DNA of 64,000 nt from Pagrus major (Eukaryota > Chordata > Actinopteri > Spariformes > Sparidae), in the NCBI RefSeq assembly GCF_040436345.1, contig NC_133219.1, forward strand, positions 21,231,458 to 21,295,457. The letters are read 5' to 3'. Below the pieces are notes generated by a model, which did not search any database, was not told the DNA's origin, and saw only the letters and a program-made list of their open reading frames with translations. A program made the position numbers and the translations under genes. Of the stretch, positions 26,701-47,600 are shown piece after piece. Every line of letters starts with the position of its first letter. Position 1 is the first letter of the stretch.

Positions 26701-29299
26701 TTTAAGTCCTCCGACATCTTGACCAGCCCACTTCCAGTTGACCCTGCTCCGTCTGGTAATTACAGTTGATGCACAGCAATGCATTACATTGGCAACACAA
26801 AGAGACCGAGACAATGCAATTCAGCTGTTAGAGATGCTTTTAAAATAATCAATAAGAATTAGAGTGTCACTGGTTTCATGGAAACCGTTAAGTCATTTTG
26901 TCTCCGTCAAAAAGAAATGTCAACTTATAACTTATAAGACAGATTGCTTCATACTCCTTAGTTGACTCACACACAAAAAAAACTGTATGTGAATGCAAAA
27001 CCACAACTTACTGTACAGTTACAACTTCACTCCACTTATCTTGTCACAACGCTGTGCTTATGCTCTGGTTAGGTTTAGACACACACACACACACAAAAAA
27101 AACATCTTTTGACTTGAAATACCTATTTTGGTTGCCACAAACTGGAGATGTCCCGAGGTCTCCTTAAAATATCTACTAGTGTCTCACTCACAAATGTTGA
27201 AATGCAGCTCAGTGGCTTGGCAGCCTTCTCACCTTTAATTCTACCACCATTACCTCCACCTCCCAACATGAAAGTCAGGTAATACACATGTAGCCTAATG
27301 TGATTATGTGATATGACATGTCCTGTAGACATGTCAATATGATACAAAGCTGATGACATGCACAAATATAAACGTATCTGTGGTTTGTACAAACCAAGGA
27401 CGTTTTATTCATATCTGGACACAGCGGAGCCCCGTTCATTACTATGAAAACTGCTCAGTGGTGCATGAAGCCAAAATGGCTCGACCTCTGGCTATTATGT
27501 TACCCTGATCTTCTGTGTTGTGCGGCCCGTTGAGCATGCGCTCTAGAGACTATGGCCAACTGAGCCGGCTAACTTCTGGTTTAGCACCGGCTAACCATAA
27601 TAGAAATAAAATGATTTAAGCTTGCGTTTGTTCTAGACTTTCCAAATTTTATTGGACTGAATGACTTAACACATGAAAGTCAAACGAGTCATTTCTCAGG
27701 GTAGTGACAGAGAGAAATTTTCCACCGTCTTACAGATGCTTCTATCACAGTGTTAGCTTTTTGGGCCCCACTATTGTACATCAGGTGACATGGCGCTCTT
27801 CCTGGGGGCTTAGCACAAATGTTAGCAGCTAACATTTAACCACCAAAAGTACAATTTCAGAGGTGTAACATTTGTCAGATAAGAACATGACCTTAGTATA
27901 TTGCAAACAAACACGTCCGCTTCTGTCCCGTCCTGATAAAAAAAGGTTCCCTTACAATAAAACACAACTCAAGGTCTTTATAATCATCAAATCTGAAGAA
28001 CCCAACCTGAAAAAGAGTGAATTTTAGCAACCCTTAAAATTTCATACCTAAAGGGAGCCTTTTCTTTTCTTGCATGTGCAGTACATTATATTAACATGAT
28101 ATTTAATTTCCTGTGAAGAAAATCAGACAACCAAACAAAGTGTTCCAGATGTAATACAGCAGAAGGTGTGGGGATTTCTTCTTTTTTGTTAGCCGTGATT
28201 TCTCAGATTTAGGTAGAAAAAAAGTCAAAGTCAAAAGAGTCAAAGTAAAATAAGAGGTTTAGGCACAAGGTCGAGTCCAATCTCTTTATGTTAAAAGTCT
28301 AAAAAAAAAAAAGCATCAGATGATGTTAGATATTTTCATTCATTTAGACACGTTAAAAACAACCTCCAAAGCCAGTTAAGTTAAGTTTGGTTAAACAACA
28401 GCAGCAAAACAGAAACAATACCAATCACAAGTGTTATATTGACGTATTGAATCATACAACAATCTGAATGTGTAGGTTAGCAGCAACAGAAGGCAGAAAA
28501 GGGAGAAAGTTAGATTTAACAGTTCAGATTATGTTTCAGTCACACCAGTGTCATCATCTGGTTTACTATGGAGCAGCATCCATTAAACCAGTGAGTACCG
28601 CCTCCTGTCAGAAATGTGTTTTTGCTTGTTTTTACCTCACTTGCATGCAAAAATAATTAATACAATATTTACTGGAGTGTGAACACAATAACAGGCTCAA
28701 ACTTCATTCCAAGCAGTGTTTTTATGTCTGAATGAGCCACAACAAGTGTGTTGATTCAAAAAAAACTGAGCCTGTTTAATCACTGTGTTTTGGCTGTGAA
28801 CATATCAGCCCTCAAAGTTGCAGAAACTTATTTCCCAAAAAGGGATTGTCTCTCATCTAAAGAAGTAAACTCTATATGATGGACAATTGGCACTAAACAC
28901 CTCTTACCCTCCATCAGTCTGCAATCAGCAGAGATGCAGTGAAGTGATTCCAGTAAAATAACGCATGGCCTCCGATCTTCAGCCATCATTTCCAGACAAA
29001 AGACAAACGAGCAGAATTAATTGATGGGAGTTTCCAGGCAGATTTTATACTGATTATCTTCTGTGTAATGAATCCATGCTTTAAATGTAAAGAAAAAGGA
29101 GTGTAAACCCCGGTCCAATGGGCAGCATCACATCCTGTGTGACTGAACTGGGTGTAAACTTTGAGCCGAGGCGGGGAGAAGAAACTGCAGTCTGTCTGGG
29201 AGGTGCCACGGGTTTGTTTGAAGTCCCACAAAGTTGATGAAGTTGGATTATTTTTGAGGAGAGAAAAGCTTGTCTCAAGAACCGTGTTCATGGGAATTA

Positions 29300-30171
29300 T
29301 GTGGATATTTTGCCTGTGATGCTCTGGGGAAACTTTTATCGGACGATGCTTTCGCCGCTTCGGGGAGGATTTCCATGTATGAGAGTATATGTTGTTTTTA
29401 ATTCCCGCAGGCCATCTCGTCTTATTCCTCTGCCTCCAATATTTACAACCGTAGCTGGTAATTAACATGATCTTGCATTCCTGTTAATTTCGACGAAATG
29501 AAGGACAACACGGACTCCGGATTGCCACCCAAACGCAGATTTTTTGGCAGTTTATGAATGCAGCTGTAATCACCCAGGGGAGCCTCAAGTACTTAAATGG
29601 GTCCATCATGAGAACGAGACAATCAAGCTCCTTTATGCGTCAAGATCAGCTGCAGTTTCTGCACATTGTCTGAATGAATAGACCGATCTCCAATTGAGCC
29701 TCTTCACTTTGGAGATTTTTCGATTTTCGATTATACAGCTATTGAAATTAGGATGCGCCGCTTTCTCCTCTCTTAGCTTGGTGGCTCGGTTATATATTTT
29801 TTTTCCCCCTTTTTTTTTTTTTTTTTTTTTTTGATTGCCAGATGAAATTGACACTCGGGTTGCCACTTATCAAGCGAAGCATTTCAATCCGCCGCTAATT
29901 GCAGATATAGTGCCATCCTTTCTTTTCACTGCGTTTGATTGCATGGGAATACAGCCTCCCGTCGCGCACAAGAAGAAGAATGATCGATCGTATGTAGGGT
30001 TTTTTTTTTCTTCTAATTGCATCAAAATTTCTTTTGTTGCCAGGGTTTAAATGCAGGAGAAACTGTTATTCGTTGTTTTGGACCGGATATAGTGTGGGCT
30101 GGGGCAGAGATGCGTAATGCGCAGAGCAAGCTCCATCTTCTCTCCAAATAGGCAGCGTTCAAGACCCGAAA
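29300..30171 (+). promoter_or_regulatory. Probable lhx6 promoter and 5' UTR region
   Basis: The 870 bp upstream of the proposed lhx6 start codon is richer in CpG and more complex than the preceding DNA. It contains a homeodomain-type TAATTA core near 29459, a long pyrimidine/T tract (29793-29833) and no long ORF. The proposed first exon ends at 30174 with AAAATG|GTGAGT. I see no clear TATA box, which is common for developmental genes. The exact start site is unknown. Confidence 0.4.
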
Positions 30172-37916
<7,745 letters not shown>

Positions 37917-38555
37917 CCTTCTGCGTCTACTTCTGGCAGCGTCACCACTCTGACGTTGTGAAAAAAATCCATTGGGACGTACTGTCAGTAATCTGCTCTG
38001 TTTGGGAGTCTAATCCCCCCCGGGGACAGCAGGGACCTTCATGATCTGTTTTCAATCAAGTCGGATTCTTTGCTGTGAGACTGCTGAGCTAAACTTCGTC
38101 TTTTAAAGACATCAGACTGTGGAGAAATGTCCCTCTTCCACGCCAACATGGGAGTTTTATTTTTTAATTTTGTCTTTTTTTTTTTTAATAATGCAGAGGA
38201 GAAGGCCACTTTTATTTTATTTTTTCCTATTTTTTGATGGGACACAAAACATTGCATCAGGTCAGGATTTTGTTTTCCTTTTGTTTACCCACTCATTTAA
38301 TTATTGTTGCAATATGAGCTCTCTAAAAACAAGAAAAAAGGAGTGTTGTAGCAGTATCACAGTAAAACCTCAGCATTTTTTTGTATCAGTGATGAGCACA
38401 TTTGCAGCTTTACTGTTGTTTGTTGTTGTGTTGTTGTCCGAAAATGGAAACTCTTATTTATTCAGAACAAAACTTCACTTTTAAAAAAGCACTTTTAAAT
38501 GTGTCTTGAAATTGAATAATTCAGTGATTGTACATTGTAAATACTGCTACAGTTT

Positions 38556-38561
38556 AATAAA
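38556..38561 (+). terminator. lhx6 poly(A) signal AATAAA
   Basis: Canonical AATAAA is 640 nt after the lhx6 stop codon (37916). The intervening sequence is a T-rich 3' UTR. A long ORF inside it (38119-38484) is low-complexity and not a gene. Confidence 0.65.
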
Positions 38562-38647
38562 AATGTATCAGAGCTGTTATGAAAATGTTGGAATAATTAA
38601 GGATCAGCTTGGTTTAATCAGCACAAAGGAGAGTGTTTTTAGGGGCC

Positions 38648-38673
<26 letters not shown>
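38648..38673 (+). repeat. (TG)n microsatellite downstream of lhx6
   Basis: About 13 TG units run into 'cgcgcc'; a (CA)n tract follows at about 38712-38725. Similar short TG runs occur near 32494, 34759 and 47902. Confidence 0.9.
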
Positions 38674-38678
<5 letters not shown>

Positions 38679-39384
38679 CTGGTATGTATGTGTGTGGCTA
38701 AGGATGTGAGGACACACACACACACATTTTCGAAGACAGATCATTACAAGAAATGTGAATGCATCTCCACTGGAAGCACAATATATCAGGACGTTATTTT
38801 TACACTAAGAGCTTCAAAAATCGAAAGGTCGCCTGTCAGAGGCCAAGTACCTGCACTAACCTGTTATTGAGAGCAATATAGCGCGACAAACCTGCACATC
38901 ATGTCCAATTTACACCTAACAGGAAATGTGCTCAGCCCTACTGTGAAAACGATTATTTGATTCGACGTTTTCCCTCAAAGCGTGGCCATCGATCGGGCAG
39001 TTTGTGGAGGCCTTTTAACACAGATTATCTACAGTTGTTACATTGATTGACAGCACTTAAGGGGCTGCGATGGAGAGAAAGAATGGGTCACAGAATATCA
39101 TTAGATCTGGATTTTCCAACTGGATCAATGTGTGGGGTTTTCTTGGAGTTATGGGAGCACGCCACGCCCATACTCGCCTAGTTTCACAATCACGACGGCA
39201 ACTAGAAAGCAGGATTTTTGATTCTGGTAGAGATATTGATATATGAGAGTTTAAACAAATCTGATGATGATTGTATCATACGGTACTGATTTTTTTTAAC
39301 ATAAACACAAAACATATAAAGCACCGTTTGTAATCATGCCTTAAAATTACTTTTATAAAAGCAATATTTCAAGATTTTTGGGAA

Positions 39385-40085
39385 ATCTTTGGTGCCAATC
39401 TCAGATCTGTCCATTGAATATAAGGCTATAGCTGGCAGCCAGTTAGCTTAGCTTAGCAAAAAGATTGGAAACAGCAGGAACAGCCAGCCTGGCTATTTGC
39501 AAAGGTAGCGTTCAATACCTAAATCTACATTCCAGCAAATCTATATACCGGATATTAATGCAACATTATGTAGAAATTGCCATTTTGTGCTGTCATAAAT
39601 ACAAATCCCAGGCCTGTAACAATTTGTCAGCCATAATTTAGGTGCTAACTACAAACAGAACTCATTACATCATAACAGTGTTATGTGTTGAAAACTGAGT
39701 GGCTGAGTCAGAGACACCATTCAGCCTATTACAAGACACTGTACCATTAAAATGATCTGTGATTTTGAAGCTGTTATTTTAAGGTTAAAAAAAAAAAGTT
39801 ATAAAAAGTATAATGTTGCTTTCACACGTTATGTCTCATTTGTGGAAGTAGTGTAGCACCCACAGTACTGCAGCCATGTAAAGTCACAAATTTTCATTTT
39901 TCCAGGCCTACTGTTTCCCTCTGTTTTCAGCCTTTTTGCTAAGATAAGCTAACAGACTTCTGGGTCCAGCTTTGTTTTTAGTGCACAGACAGAGTGTGAT
40001 ATTGATAATCTCATATAAGTCTCAAGAAAGCGTGGCAAGGCAAGAAAGCGAATCCAAAATTACTTAAAACTATTCTCTATAGAAA
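39385..40085. repeat. Dispersed fish inverted-repeat element, copy 3 (long or interrupted)
   Basis: The left part has 'ttttgggaaatctttggt', 'ctggcagccagttagcttag' and 'aaaaagattggaaacag'. The right part (from about 39908) has 'ctgtttccctctgttttcag', 'aagataagctaacag' and 'gatattgataatctcat'. The arms lie in opposite orientation, separated by about 400 bp that includes other sequence. Confidence 0.55.
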
Positions 40086-41542
40086 AGTTACTGAGTTACT
40101 AAGACATTTGTAGTTTAATTATGAACCTCAGTTTTCTCTGCTGTGCAAATGATGTAATGGTGCCACTGTTTTCATGCATTTTTCTACTGACATTTTAATA
40201 TTTTACATATTTTATGTACAATTATATCTTTAGTAAGATTTTTTAAAAATCGGCAGATTTTCAAGCTTTACTGGAAACTAGTGTTAAAATTAACAAATAT
40301 TTTATTGTTGATTGACTGGCAGGTTTTTTTTTTGTTTGTTTTTTTAAAAAAAAAAACAATTAACTAATCATTTGGTCTAAAAAATGTCATAATTATAGTT
40401 TAGGATTTTTTTCTGAAATGTTGTTGCATCACGTCACCTCACATTAAGTTTTTCATTCCCTCTGATGCAAAGAGAAAGGCTGAGCTTTGTTATGTATTTT
40501 GTATTATTTAGTATTAGGCTATGTAGTACACTGCTGCTGGTTGTGACCATAGTGTTAGTGGGTCTTCCCTCATCTGTGCCTTTGATCTATATCATTGCAG
40601 CTGTATAGATACCTATTACGAGGCAGACTGATTATGATGATATCCATGGGATGTGGGAGCTTTGGCTTTCACTGTGATTGTGGCTGTAGGCATGGCAGTC
40701 CTTTGGTTGTCATGATTACTGCAGTGACACAGTAGTTTACAACGGGTGTAACACTGACTGCATGCAGGGGTTGTATGTGTGCAGTGAAGTTACCTGGTTG
40801 TGCTGGGTGAGTGTTTTATTGAAGCATCGTTGAAGTCCTGTGGTCTGAGACTTCTGTTGTATCTGATTGAAATGCCGTGAGTTCAAATCACGTGTATCTA
40901 AACGATGCTTGTCTGGTTAATGTTAATTGGAGCCGTAAGAGTCCCGAACCAAATACAGCCATATCCAGAGCCACAGCTTCAACCACCACAGCCATGCAGA
41001 GCAGCTGCAGCTGCTGCTAACAGGGACTATGTTGCATTTCAGCCTTTTGAAAGAAGTAAGGAACGGTAAATGTATTATGTAAAGTGTTATCTCTCCTTTG
41101 TGTGGCACCTTCAGAGCATTGTAGTGTATTATAACTGGACTGGAACGTGAACCGTGAGGGAACACAAAAGTACTTCAGGAAAAACACTGAGCTCAAACTG
41201 TGACCCTATACACAAAACTAGAAGAAAAAAAATAGGCCATCAGAATTTTGTAAATCCAAAATCAATGCCTTCGATAGTTTTTTTGTTATTGCTGTTGTTG
41301 TTCAACCAACAGTCCAAAACCGAAAGAGATTAATTTTACTTTTGAATTAAACAGGGAAAACAAAAATCCCACATACTGTCCACTTCACTTTCAATTAAGT
41401 TTAATGACAACAAGGTTTCGGTACTTAGACCTTCATCAGGTTATCTTATGATATATTCTATTGAATTGAACAACAGAAAGGCCTCAGAAAATCACTGAAT
41501 AACGAATTATATTCAGCATTTTTGCCTAAAAATGACTTAATT

Positions 41543-41860
41543 AAGGGACCTGCGTGTGGGATTTAGTGACATCTAGCGGTGAGGCTGCAGATTACAGCTA
41601 ATTGACAACAACTGAACACCCCTCGTTTGTCCGCTCTGGGCTCCTGTAGAAACAGAAACAGTTCAAAATGGTGGACTTCATGGAGGAAGAGGACCTGGCC
41701 AGTCTGTAGATATAAAAGGCTCGTTCCAAGGTAATGAAAACACAAAAATGCATAGTTATCGGTGATTATACACTAATGCAAACATAGTTATGGATATTAT
41801 ATTCCATTTTGGCTCAAAGATACTCCTAAATCCCTCTAAATTCTACACATTGGACCTATT
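41543..41860. mobile_element. Miniature inverted-repeat element ('tgtgggatttag' family)
   Basis: The left end reads 'aagggacctgcgtgtgggat' and the right end 'ctaaattctacacattgga'. The right end reverse-complemented resembles the left, giving imperfect inverted repeats of about 22 bp. The internal phrase 'gtgacatctagcggtgaggc' is typical of a common teleost element. The short minus-strand ORF over it is a by-product. Confidence 0.6.
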
Positions 41861-42235
41861 TCTACAGCAAATGTTAGCTTCATAACACAACTTAGCTTAT
41901 CAGAAAGACATTGAGGGGGAAACAGCTAGCCTCGCTCTGTCCAAATGTAACAAAGTAAAACACAAGTAACCATTTTTATACATGTTAATTAGTGAAATTT
42001 AGAGGTACAGATAGAGGTTGTTTTTTTTTTTTTTACCTTTAATCAGAAGCTAGATAGCTATTTCCCTATGTTTCTATCCTCATGCTACGCTAACTGCCTC
42101 TGCTAACTGCTGCTAGCTGCGGCTTCATAATTAACAGGAACACACGAGACACAATCGTCTCATCTAACACTCAGCAAGAAAGTGAAAGAGCAAATTTCCC
42201 AACTTGGCAAACTATTTCTCTAAAAGATTCGAGGG
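41861..42235. repeat. Dispersed fish inverted-repeat element, copy 4
   Basis: It follows the previous element directly. Family phrases are 'gggggaaacagctagcct', 'ctctgtccaaatgtaacaaa', 'gctaactgctgctagctg', 'cgtctcatctaacactcag' and 'ggcaaactatttctc'. Confidence 0.6.
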
Positions 42236-42959
42236 TAAAAATGCTGGATTCATTTTGAACACATTTTCTCTGTGAAATCAAAGCACGTGAACACAAACAT
42301 GTAATTTGATTAAAATGCAGAAAGAGAGCGATCACATCTGCATGAATACAGTTTCAAGTGACAGCAGCGTTTCCCCATTCACTCCTTGTGACGCAGGAAT
42401 GTCAGAAACACAGGAGTTTGACCCGGCGCTGCCTTCACGCAGACAGCAGAACTACAGCAGATAAAAACATTCACACAATGGTTTCTTTATTCTGCTCACA
42501 GATTTAATTAAAGATGCCCAAACGTTGACTGGACCAGGTGTGTGTGACTATCTGTGTCCTTGTCGGAGGTACATGTATATCTTTGTGAGGGAGTGTACTG
42601 TGAGAGCACCACTTGGCGATAGAGGATGCAAAAGATGGAAGACAGACTGGCTGGCTTATTCTTTCCTAAATTTTACCTTTAATTCAAACTTTTTTCCGAT
42701 CAATCACTTTCAATCAATTCAATTCCAGGAAGAAACCTGTTCAGGAAAACGATGCCTCCTTGTGAAATCTGAGAACAAAAGCTGTGTTCATGCTGAGCAG
42801 AGCGATGATTATCAGGCTGACACAGTTTGGGCCACCTGCCAGCACTACACTGTAAAAACGCGCATTTCTTTCCTATTAAAGTCCCTCTCAGATACGAGCC
42901 TTAAGGCAGCGTTTAGGCATGTCTCTCTCCATGCACAAGCATCCCTGAGCGTTTAAGCC

Positions 42960-43400
42960 GCCCCGTTTTGTCATCATGTCATGCGTACGCCTCGGTGATT
43001 GGCAGGCTCAAGTGGTTACAGATGAAAGCGGGCCCCCCATGCTAATGAATAGGCCTCTGATTGCAGAGCTGCTCGCTCTCTGAATTACAGCGTCGCCCGC
43101 CTAATGAGCAGATACACTGCAGTGCCCCTCGTCTCAGCGTATTCACATTTCTCTCCTTCACGCTGATGAGCTCTCCCTCTGCACAACAGTCAACAAAACC
43201 TCTGTGGAAGATTGCAACGTGGGCCATCTTCATCAGCACCCTCCTCCTCCTCCTCGAGTTTATTTCAGATGCTGCCATATGCTGGCAGGGTCTTCTAATT
43301 TTTGGGGGGAGTTTTTTTTCCCCCTGCTTCACTCAGGGATACTATTCAACTGATGGTGACATGCAAAGTATCTGAATGCCTGATGAGCATGATAATGTCT
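42960..43400. promoter_or_regulatory. Candidate conserved regulatory block downstream of lhx6
   Basis: This block is compositionally distinct from the AT-rich neighbourhood. It contains several homeodomain-like TAAT cores (CATGCTAATGAATAG, CCTAATGAGC), 'atgcaaag' and mixed high-complexity sequence. It is about 4.4 kb past the lhx6 poly(A) signal, where long-range enhancers of developmental genes are often found. The overlapping short ORFs have no domain. This is inference from composition; conservation was not tested. Confidence 0.25.
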
Positions 43401-43879
43401 TAGTTACAACTCTTTAATAAAAGAACTATATTATAAAAATATCATACCGTACCACAAAATTGACTGTGAGGCAGCTAAATATAAGCACGTTGAATCTTTG
43501 TTCATGTGCTGTATGTTTTAGTTGAGTAAAGCTTTGCAGATGATACACAAATTTACGCTTCAACATCTTCTGGTAAAATATGCAGCCTCGTGACTAGAAA
43601 TAAACCAACACCCTCTCCACAATGTTTCTAAATAATATGAGTGTTAAATTCGTTGGCCTACAACTCAGCAAGGCTGAAATTATGGATGCACAGTTATTTT
43701 AAATGTAATTATTCAAAAGGAAATAGAATTTTTTGATGTACTCTAGTACAAATCTTGTTCTTCAGATGTAAGAAACATGTTAGTTTAGTACAGACCTCAA
43801 CAAACGTATGCTGTTGTATGTGCAATATGTGTCATTTGTGTTCGTGTTGCGTCATATTATCGTACATCATCGTGACTTT

Positions 43880-43984
43880 TTTCAGTGAAAATGAAAGTTG
43901 TGATGCAAAAATTGTCCCTCCCCCTAATATCGCAAAATCAATATGCGTCACATTCAGATTTTTTTAGTATATCGTGCAGCCCTA
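43880..43984. mobile_element. Truncated element end ('atatcgtgcagcccta')
   Basis: The segment ends in TATATCGTGCAGCCCTA, whose reverse complement (TAGGGCTGCACGATATA) is the start of a common fish hAT-like MITE. I cannot find the partner end within 500 bp upstream, so it looks like a solo or truncated copy. Confidence 0.5.
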
Positions 43985-44219
43985 GCTGAAATCGTTTTTC
44001 ATTCTATTTGTGTGCGAGGGGCAAGAGTGGTTCATACTTACAGAATGTTAAGAGTGTAGTGTCTTTTTTTATAATCTTCCAGAAACCAAAATCACAAGAG
44101 CTGAAGCGTAAGGGATGGATTAAACTGCTTAAATATTTTTTTCTAATAGGGGGTATTTCCAAAGCACACAGGTTACGTTAGGAAAATTGCTGCTCAGGCC
44201 AAGATATCACAGTTTAGAG

Positions 44220-44690
44220 TAGGGCTGGGCAATATATCGATATTGTATCATTATCGTGATATGAGAATATGCAGACTTAGATTTTGGACATTGTTTTATC
44301 ATGATATGACATGGTTGTTGTCTTTTCCTGATTTTGAAGGCTGCATTACAGTGAAGCGATGTCATTTTCTGACCTTACCAGACGCTTCTACTTACTACTA
44401 ATACTTGTCTTTAACCACGTAGCAATTATATTCATGTTAATGATGATCATTTATCAAAAATCTTATTGTGTTCATGTTTTGTCAAAGTATCAATAGTTAT
44501 CTCTACGATATTGTCACAGTATTGTCATAATTGTATAATATTGATTGTGATGTTTGATTTTTCGCTGTCTTAGCATTTATAAAGTGCTATTGAGGAGATT
44601 TAAAAATACTGAGATATAAATATTTATATATTGCAGTATATAGCTTAAAAATATTGCACTATTATTTTAAGGACATATCGCCCGGCCCTA
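44220..44690. mobile_element. hAT-like non-autonomous DNA transposon with 8-bp target duplication
   Basis: The ends are inverted: TAGGGCTGGGCAATATA (44220-44236), and ATATCGCCCGGCCCTA ending at 44690. The flanks GTTTAGAG (44212-44219) and GATTAGAG (44691-44698) match at 7 of 8 positions, fitting the 8-bp target duplication of the hAT superfamily. The 471-bp interior is AT-rich, full of ATAT/GATAT phrases and has no transposase ORF, so it must be mobilised in trans. Confidence 0.75.
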
Positions 44691-44699
44691 GATTAGAGC

Positions 44700-47600
44700 A
44701 GCCTAATGTTAGTGCCATTGTTCGTCTCTTTATTAAGTTTAGCAAAGTTTATGCTTCAATTTTGTGTTAGAGAGCATGACTTAGTCCAGCAATGTAATGT
44801 ATTTTCTTAATGTGCCTCCTACATTTTTTACTCATTGTCATTCCTTTTTTGTTATCCTTAAAAATCTACAGTTCAACTGTATGTTTCCTGGTGTTTGTTT
44901 TATGGCGTGCCTGATTTTGTGAAACATATGTCTTGTCATCTTTGTAGCTTAAACTATCGAATATTACATTTTTTTCAATAAAGTTGGATGGGGCTGCGAT
45001 AAACAGCCAGCAAATTGATTTAAAGGCTGGAAATGAGAAGACTGCTTTTGTCCAACAACAGCTGCCTATTCCTGAAAGCACTTGCAGCAACATATCTAAA
45101 TGTAGTGTCATCCATCAGCTGTTTGGTGACACGAGAGAAAACCAGCAATTTGAGTTCCTCTCAGACTGACTAAATTTGTTGTTCAGAAGTAGACCATCTG
45201 AGGCTTCAGTGCAGGACCACGTCAACAGTGTTAACATGGCATGAGTGAACATTTTTAGGTGAAACGTCCTTTCTGTTGGCAACAGGACCGCAATGAATTT
45301 ACTTTGTGGCCTAGGGTGTTTTGTTTAAATGTGGATATTGCACAGGCCTACCATTTAACCCCGGCTATAAAAGCTCTACACAACAGGATTCTGTATCAAC
45401 TTTCCAAACAAAGCGAAAATGAGTCTATCTGACTCTGGACTGTGGGCTGGTACATAGTGTGCAATAGAAATTCTGAGAAATAAACAAAGAAACGTTTCTG
45501 TGTGTAAACCATGACTCTTACAGTAGCACATGAGAGCAGGAGGAGGGCTGATGAAAAGCAAGGAAATTGCCGAAACCTATGATTCACTTCGCCCAGGCTG
45601 AAGGCCAGCCGTCTATGCAAAAATAAACACGGCACTCCACAGGAGGTTCCTAGCATGTGTTTATTTTGAAGGGGGATGACAACGGCTTTTGAAATATCAC
45701 AGCACTTCATTTTGAATTATAAGAAACTGGAGCAGGATATAAATCACTGTCCTGAGACATGTTGGAGGCAGAAAGTGTTAGGAACAGATGATGGTGCTAC
45801 AACACACTGGACCGGGAATTCTGGGAATTACTGAAGCCAGAACTCTCTCAAAATGTGCATACTGTGCATATACGCAAATGATGATGAAATGAGCTGCTTT
45901 TTAGTCTAATTTAGCTTATATAAATATTCATATAGCAAGCAGAACAAATATAATTATTAATATCAGGAGAAAATGATCTTTAATATATCCTGTACTGACA
46001 GAAAAACTAAAGAAACATAAGATTTTCAAGCAGGTATATTAAGTAAACTACCTGTTTTATTAAACCAATAAAAAATCAAATTAATTTAGTACATTCATCT
46101 GTATTCTAGATATGATCTCACAACAGCCTGTTTAAATGTTTTGACCTCTGTACTCGGTTTTATTAACAGCTTATTTTCTAGTTCAGGGCAAACTGTCATG
46201 TGGAGAATGGTGGCAATTAGCTACTAATGCCTGTTTAAATGTTATGATTAGGACAAGGTGATGGATTATCAGGCTAAAATGAACAGTGGTCCTAATGTTC
46301 AGTCTGCTCTCCATATCAGATAAACAGCAGTAAGCACTACAGCTGTATTTCTGTCATAGTTAAAAGAATATTTATATGTTTATAATATTGTTTTGATCAA
46401 TTCAAACTACTTAAATTGTGCTTAAGATATGCTACAAGCAAGGATAGCGAAGGTTTTATAGAAACACTGAATCAAATAACTCTGTAATATGAAGAGGGGT
46501 CATGTGTAATGACGAATCCATAATTATCATCCGATTCTGCAGCTCGTTTGGGCTTTGTGGTGCACATGTACCGCAGTCATCATGTCAATCAAGGGCATGG
46601 ATCAGCTACAGCGCAAATATGTTTCTCAGGAGTTGGTACCAAAGCTAAGCTTCAGAAAATGTCATTTTCAATATAAAGCTTGCTGCTCTCTTGCACTCAC
46701 AAGTAAACACATTGGTATATTGTTTGTGGTAATAGCAAATTGAGTGAAAATTTGCAGATTTAGCTGAAATTATTGATTATCTACATCACTTTCTAGAAAA
46801 ACCTCATTCACAGTCAGAGTGGTTCAGCAGCTACAGCTCTTTTAAATTTAGATGTCATTTTAGGTGTTTTGCACCAAAATGGCGGTGGAGTGGAAGAGGT
46901 TTGAAAATAAGAACTAACATGTCTTAAATCAACATGACCCTACAGCATTATACATGAAAACACACTGCACAGAAGGGTTTATTTCTCTGTCAGCTTTTTT
47001 TTTGTGCAATTGTTGTGTATATATTACATGGACCTTTTAAAGATCTTTAAAAATCTTTGCATACTGTTTTGGTCATGTCATGGTGCAAACTTGAGAAATG
47101 TTTAACTTGAACATTGAAACAAGTGTTGACAGCAGCATGTACTGTATGTGTTCATGTTTAGCTGGTATCGTTTCAAGCTATATAATGTGGTATGTGTTTT
47201 ACCCACAAGGTGGCGGCACATCCATGCTGCGTCTTAATATGGTAACTTGAAGTGGTAACACAGCTACAAATACAGGTAAGTGCTTCAACTGCATTCATCT
47301 GAACGCAACAATAATTCCCCACAGATACTGGAAAGCATTCATGTCTTTCAGAGAGATATTATTTGAATAGGCATATACTGTATGCTGTACATGTAACAAC
47401 ATGTTTTCAGTATTTGATTGTGTTGTTGAAAGAGCTGTTTGCATTGCCACAAACACCTGTACAATTTCTTCCACCAAAATAGTCTGGCGCTTAATACCAT
47501 GTTTGAGAAGACAGGAAATACAAATTTCTTTTGTTCAAACTTTGTTGGACTTAATTCAGCCTCTTTGTGGACAGCTGGATAAAGTTAAGGTATTCATGTT

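Larger units (their letters stand above)
14645..28900. other. Gene-poor intergenic region between ptgs1 and lhx6
   Basis: I find no multi-exon gene or recognisable domain here on either strand. Contents include simple A/T tracts (14820-14860, 20634-20650), a (CA)n run near 27081, a TIR element (20863-21159), a tRNA-derived SINE (23566-23719), and 'gttaggtttagacac'-type repeat phrases near 23470, 27068 and 28256. A block at about 21940-22130 has unusually mixed, complex sequence with an octamer (ATTTGCAT) and an E-box (CAGCTG) and may be a conserved regulatory element. The remainder is unassigned. Confidence 0.5.

Noticed and set aside
38119..38484. 121-codon ORF after lhx6
   Set aside because: It lies between the lhx6 stop codon and poly(A) signal and encodes Phe/Leu-rich low-complexity sequence from T-runs.
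42525..42956. 143-codon ORF downstream of lhx6
   Set aside because: No domain, no acceptor or donor in phase, and composition like intergenic DNA.
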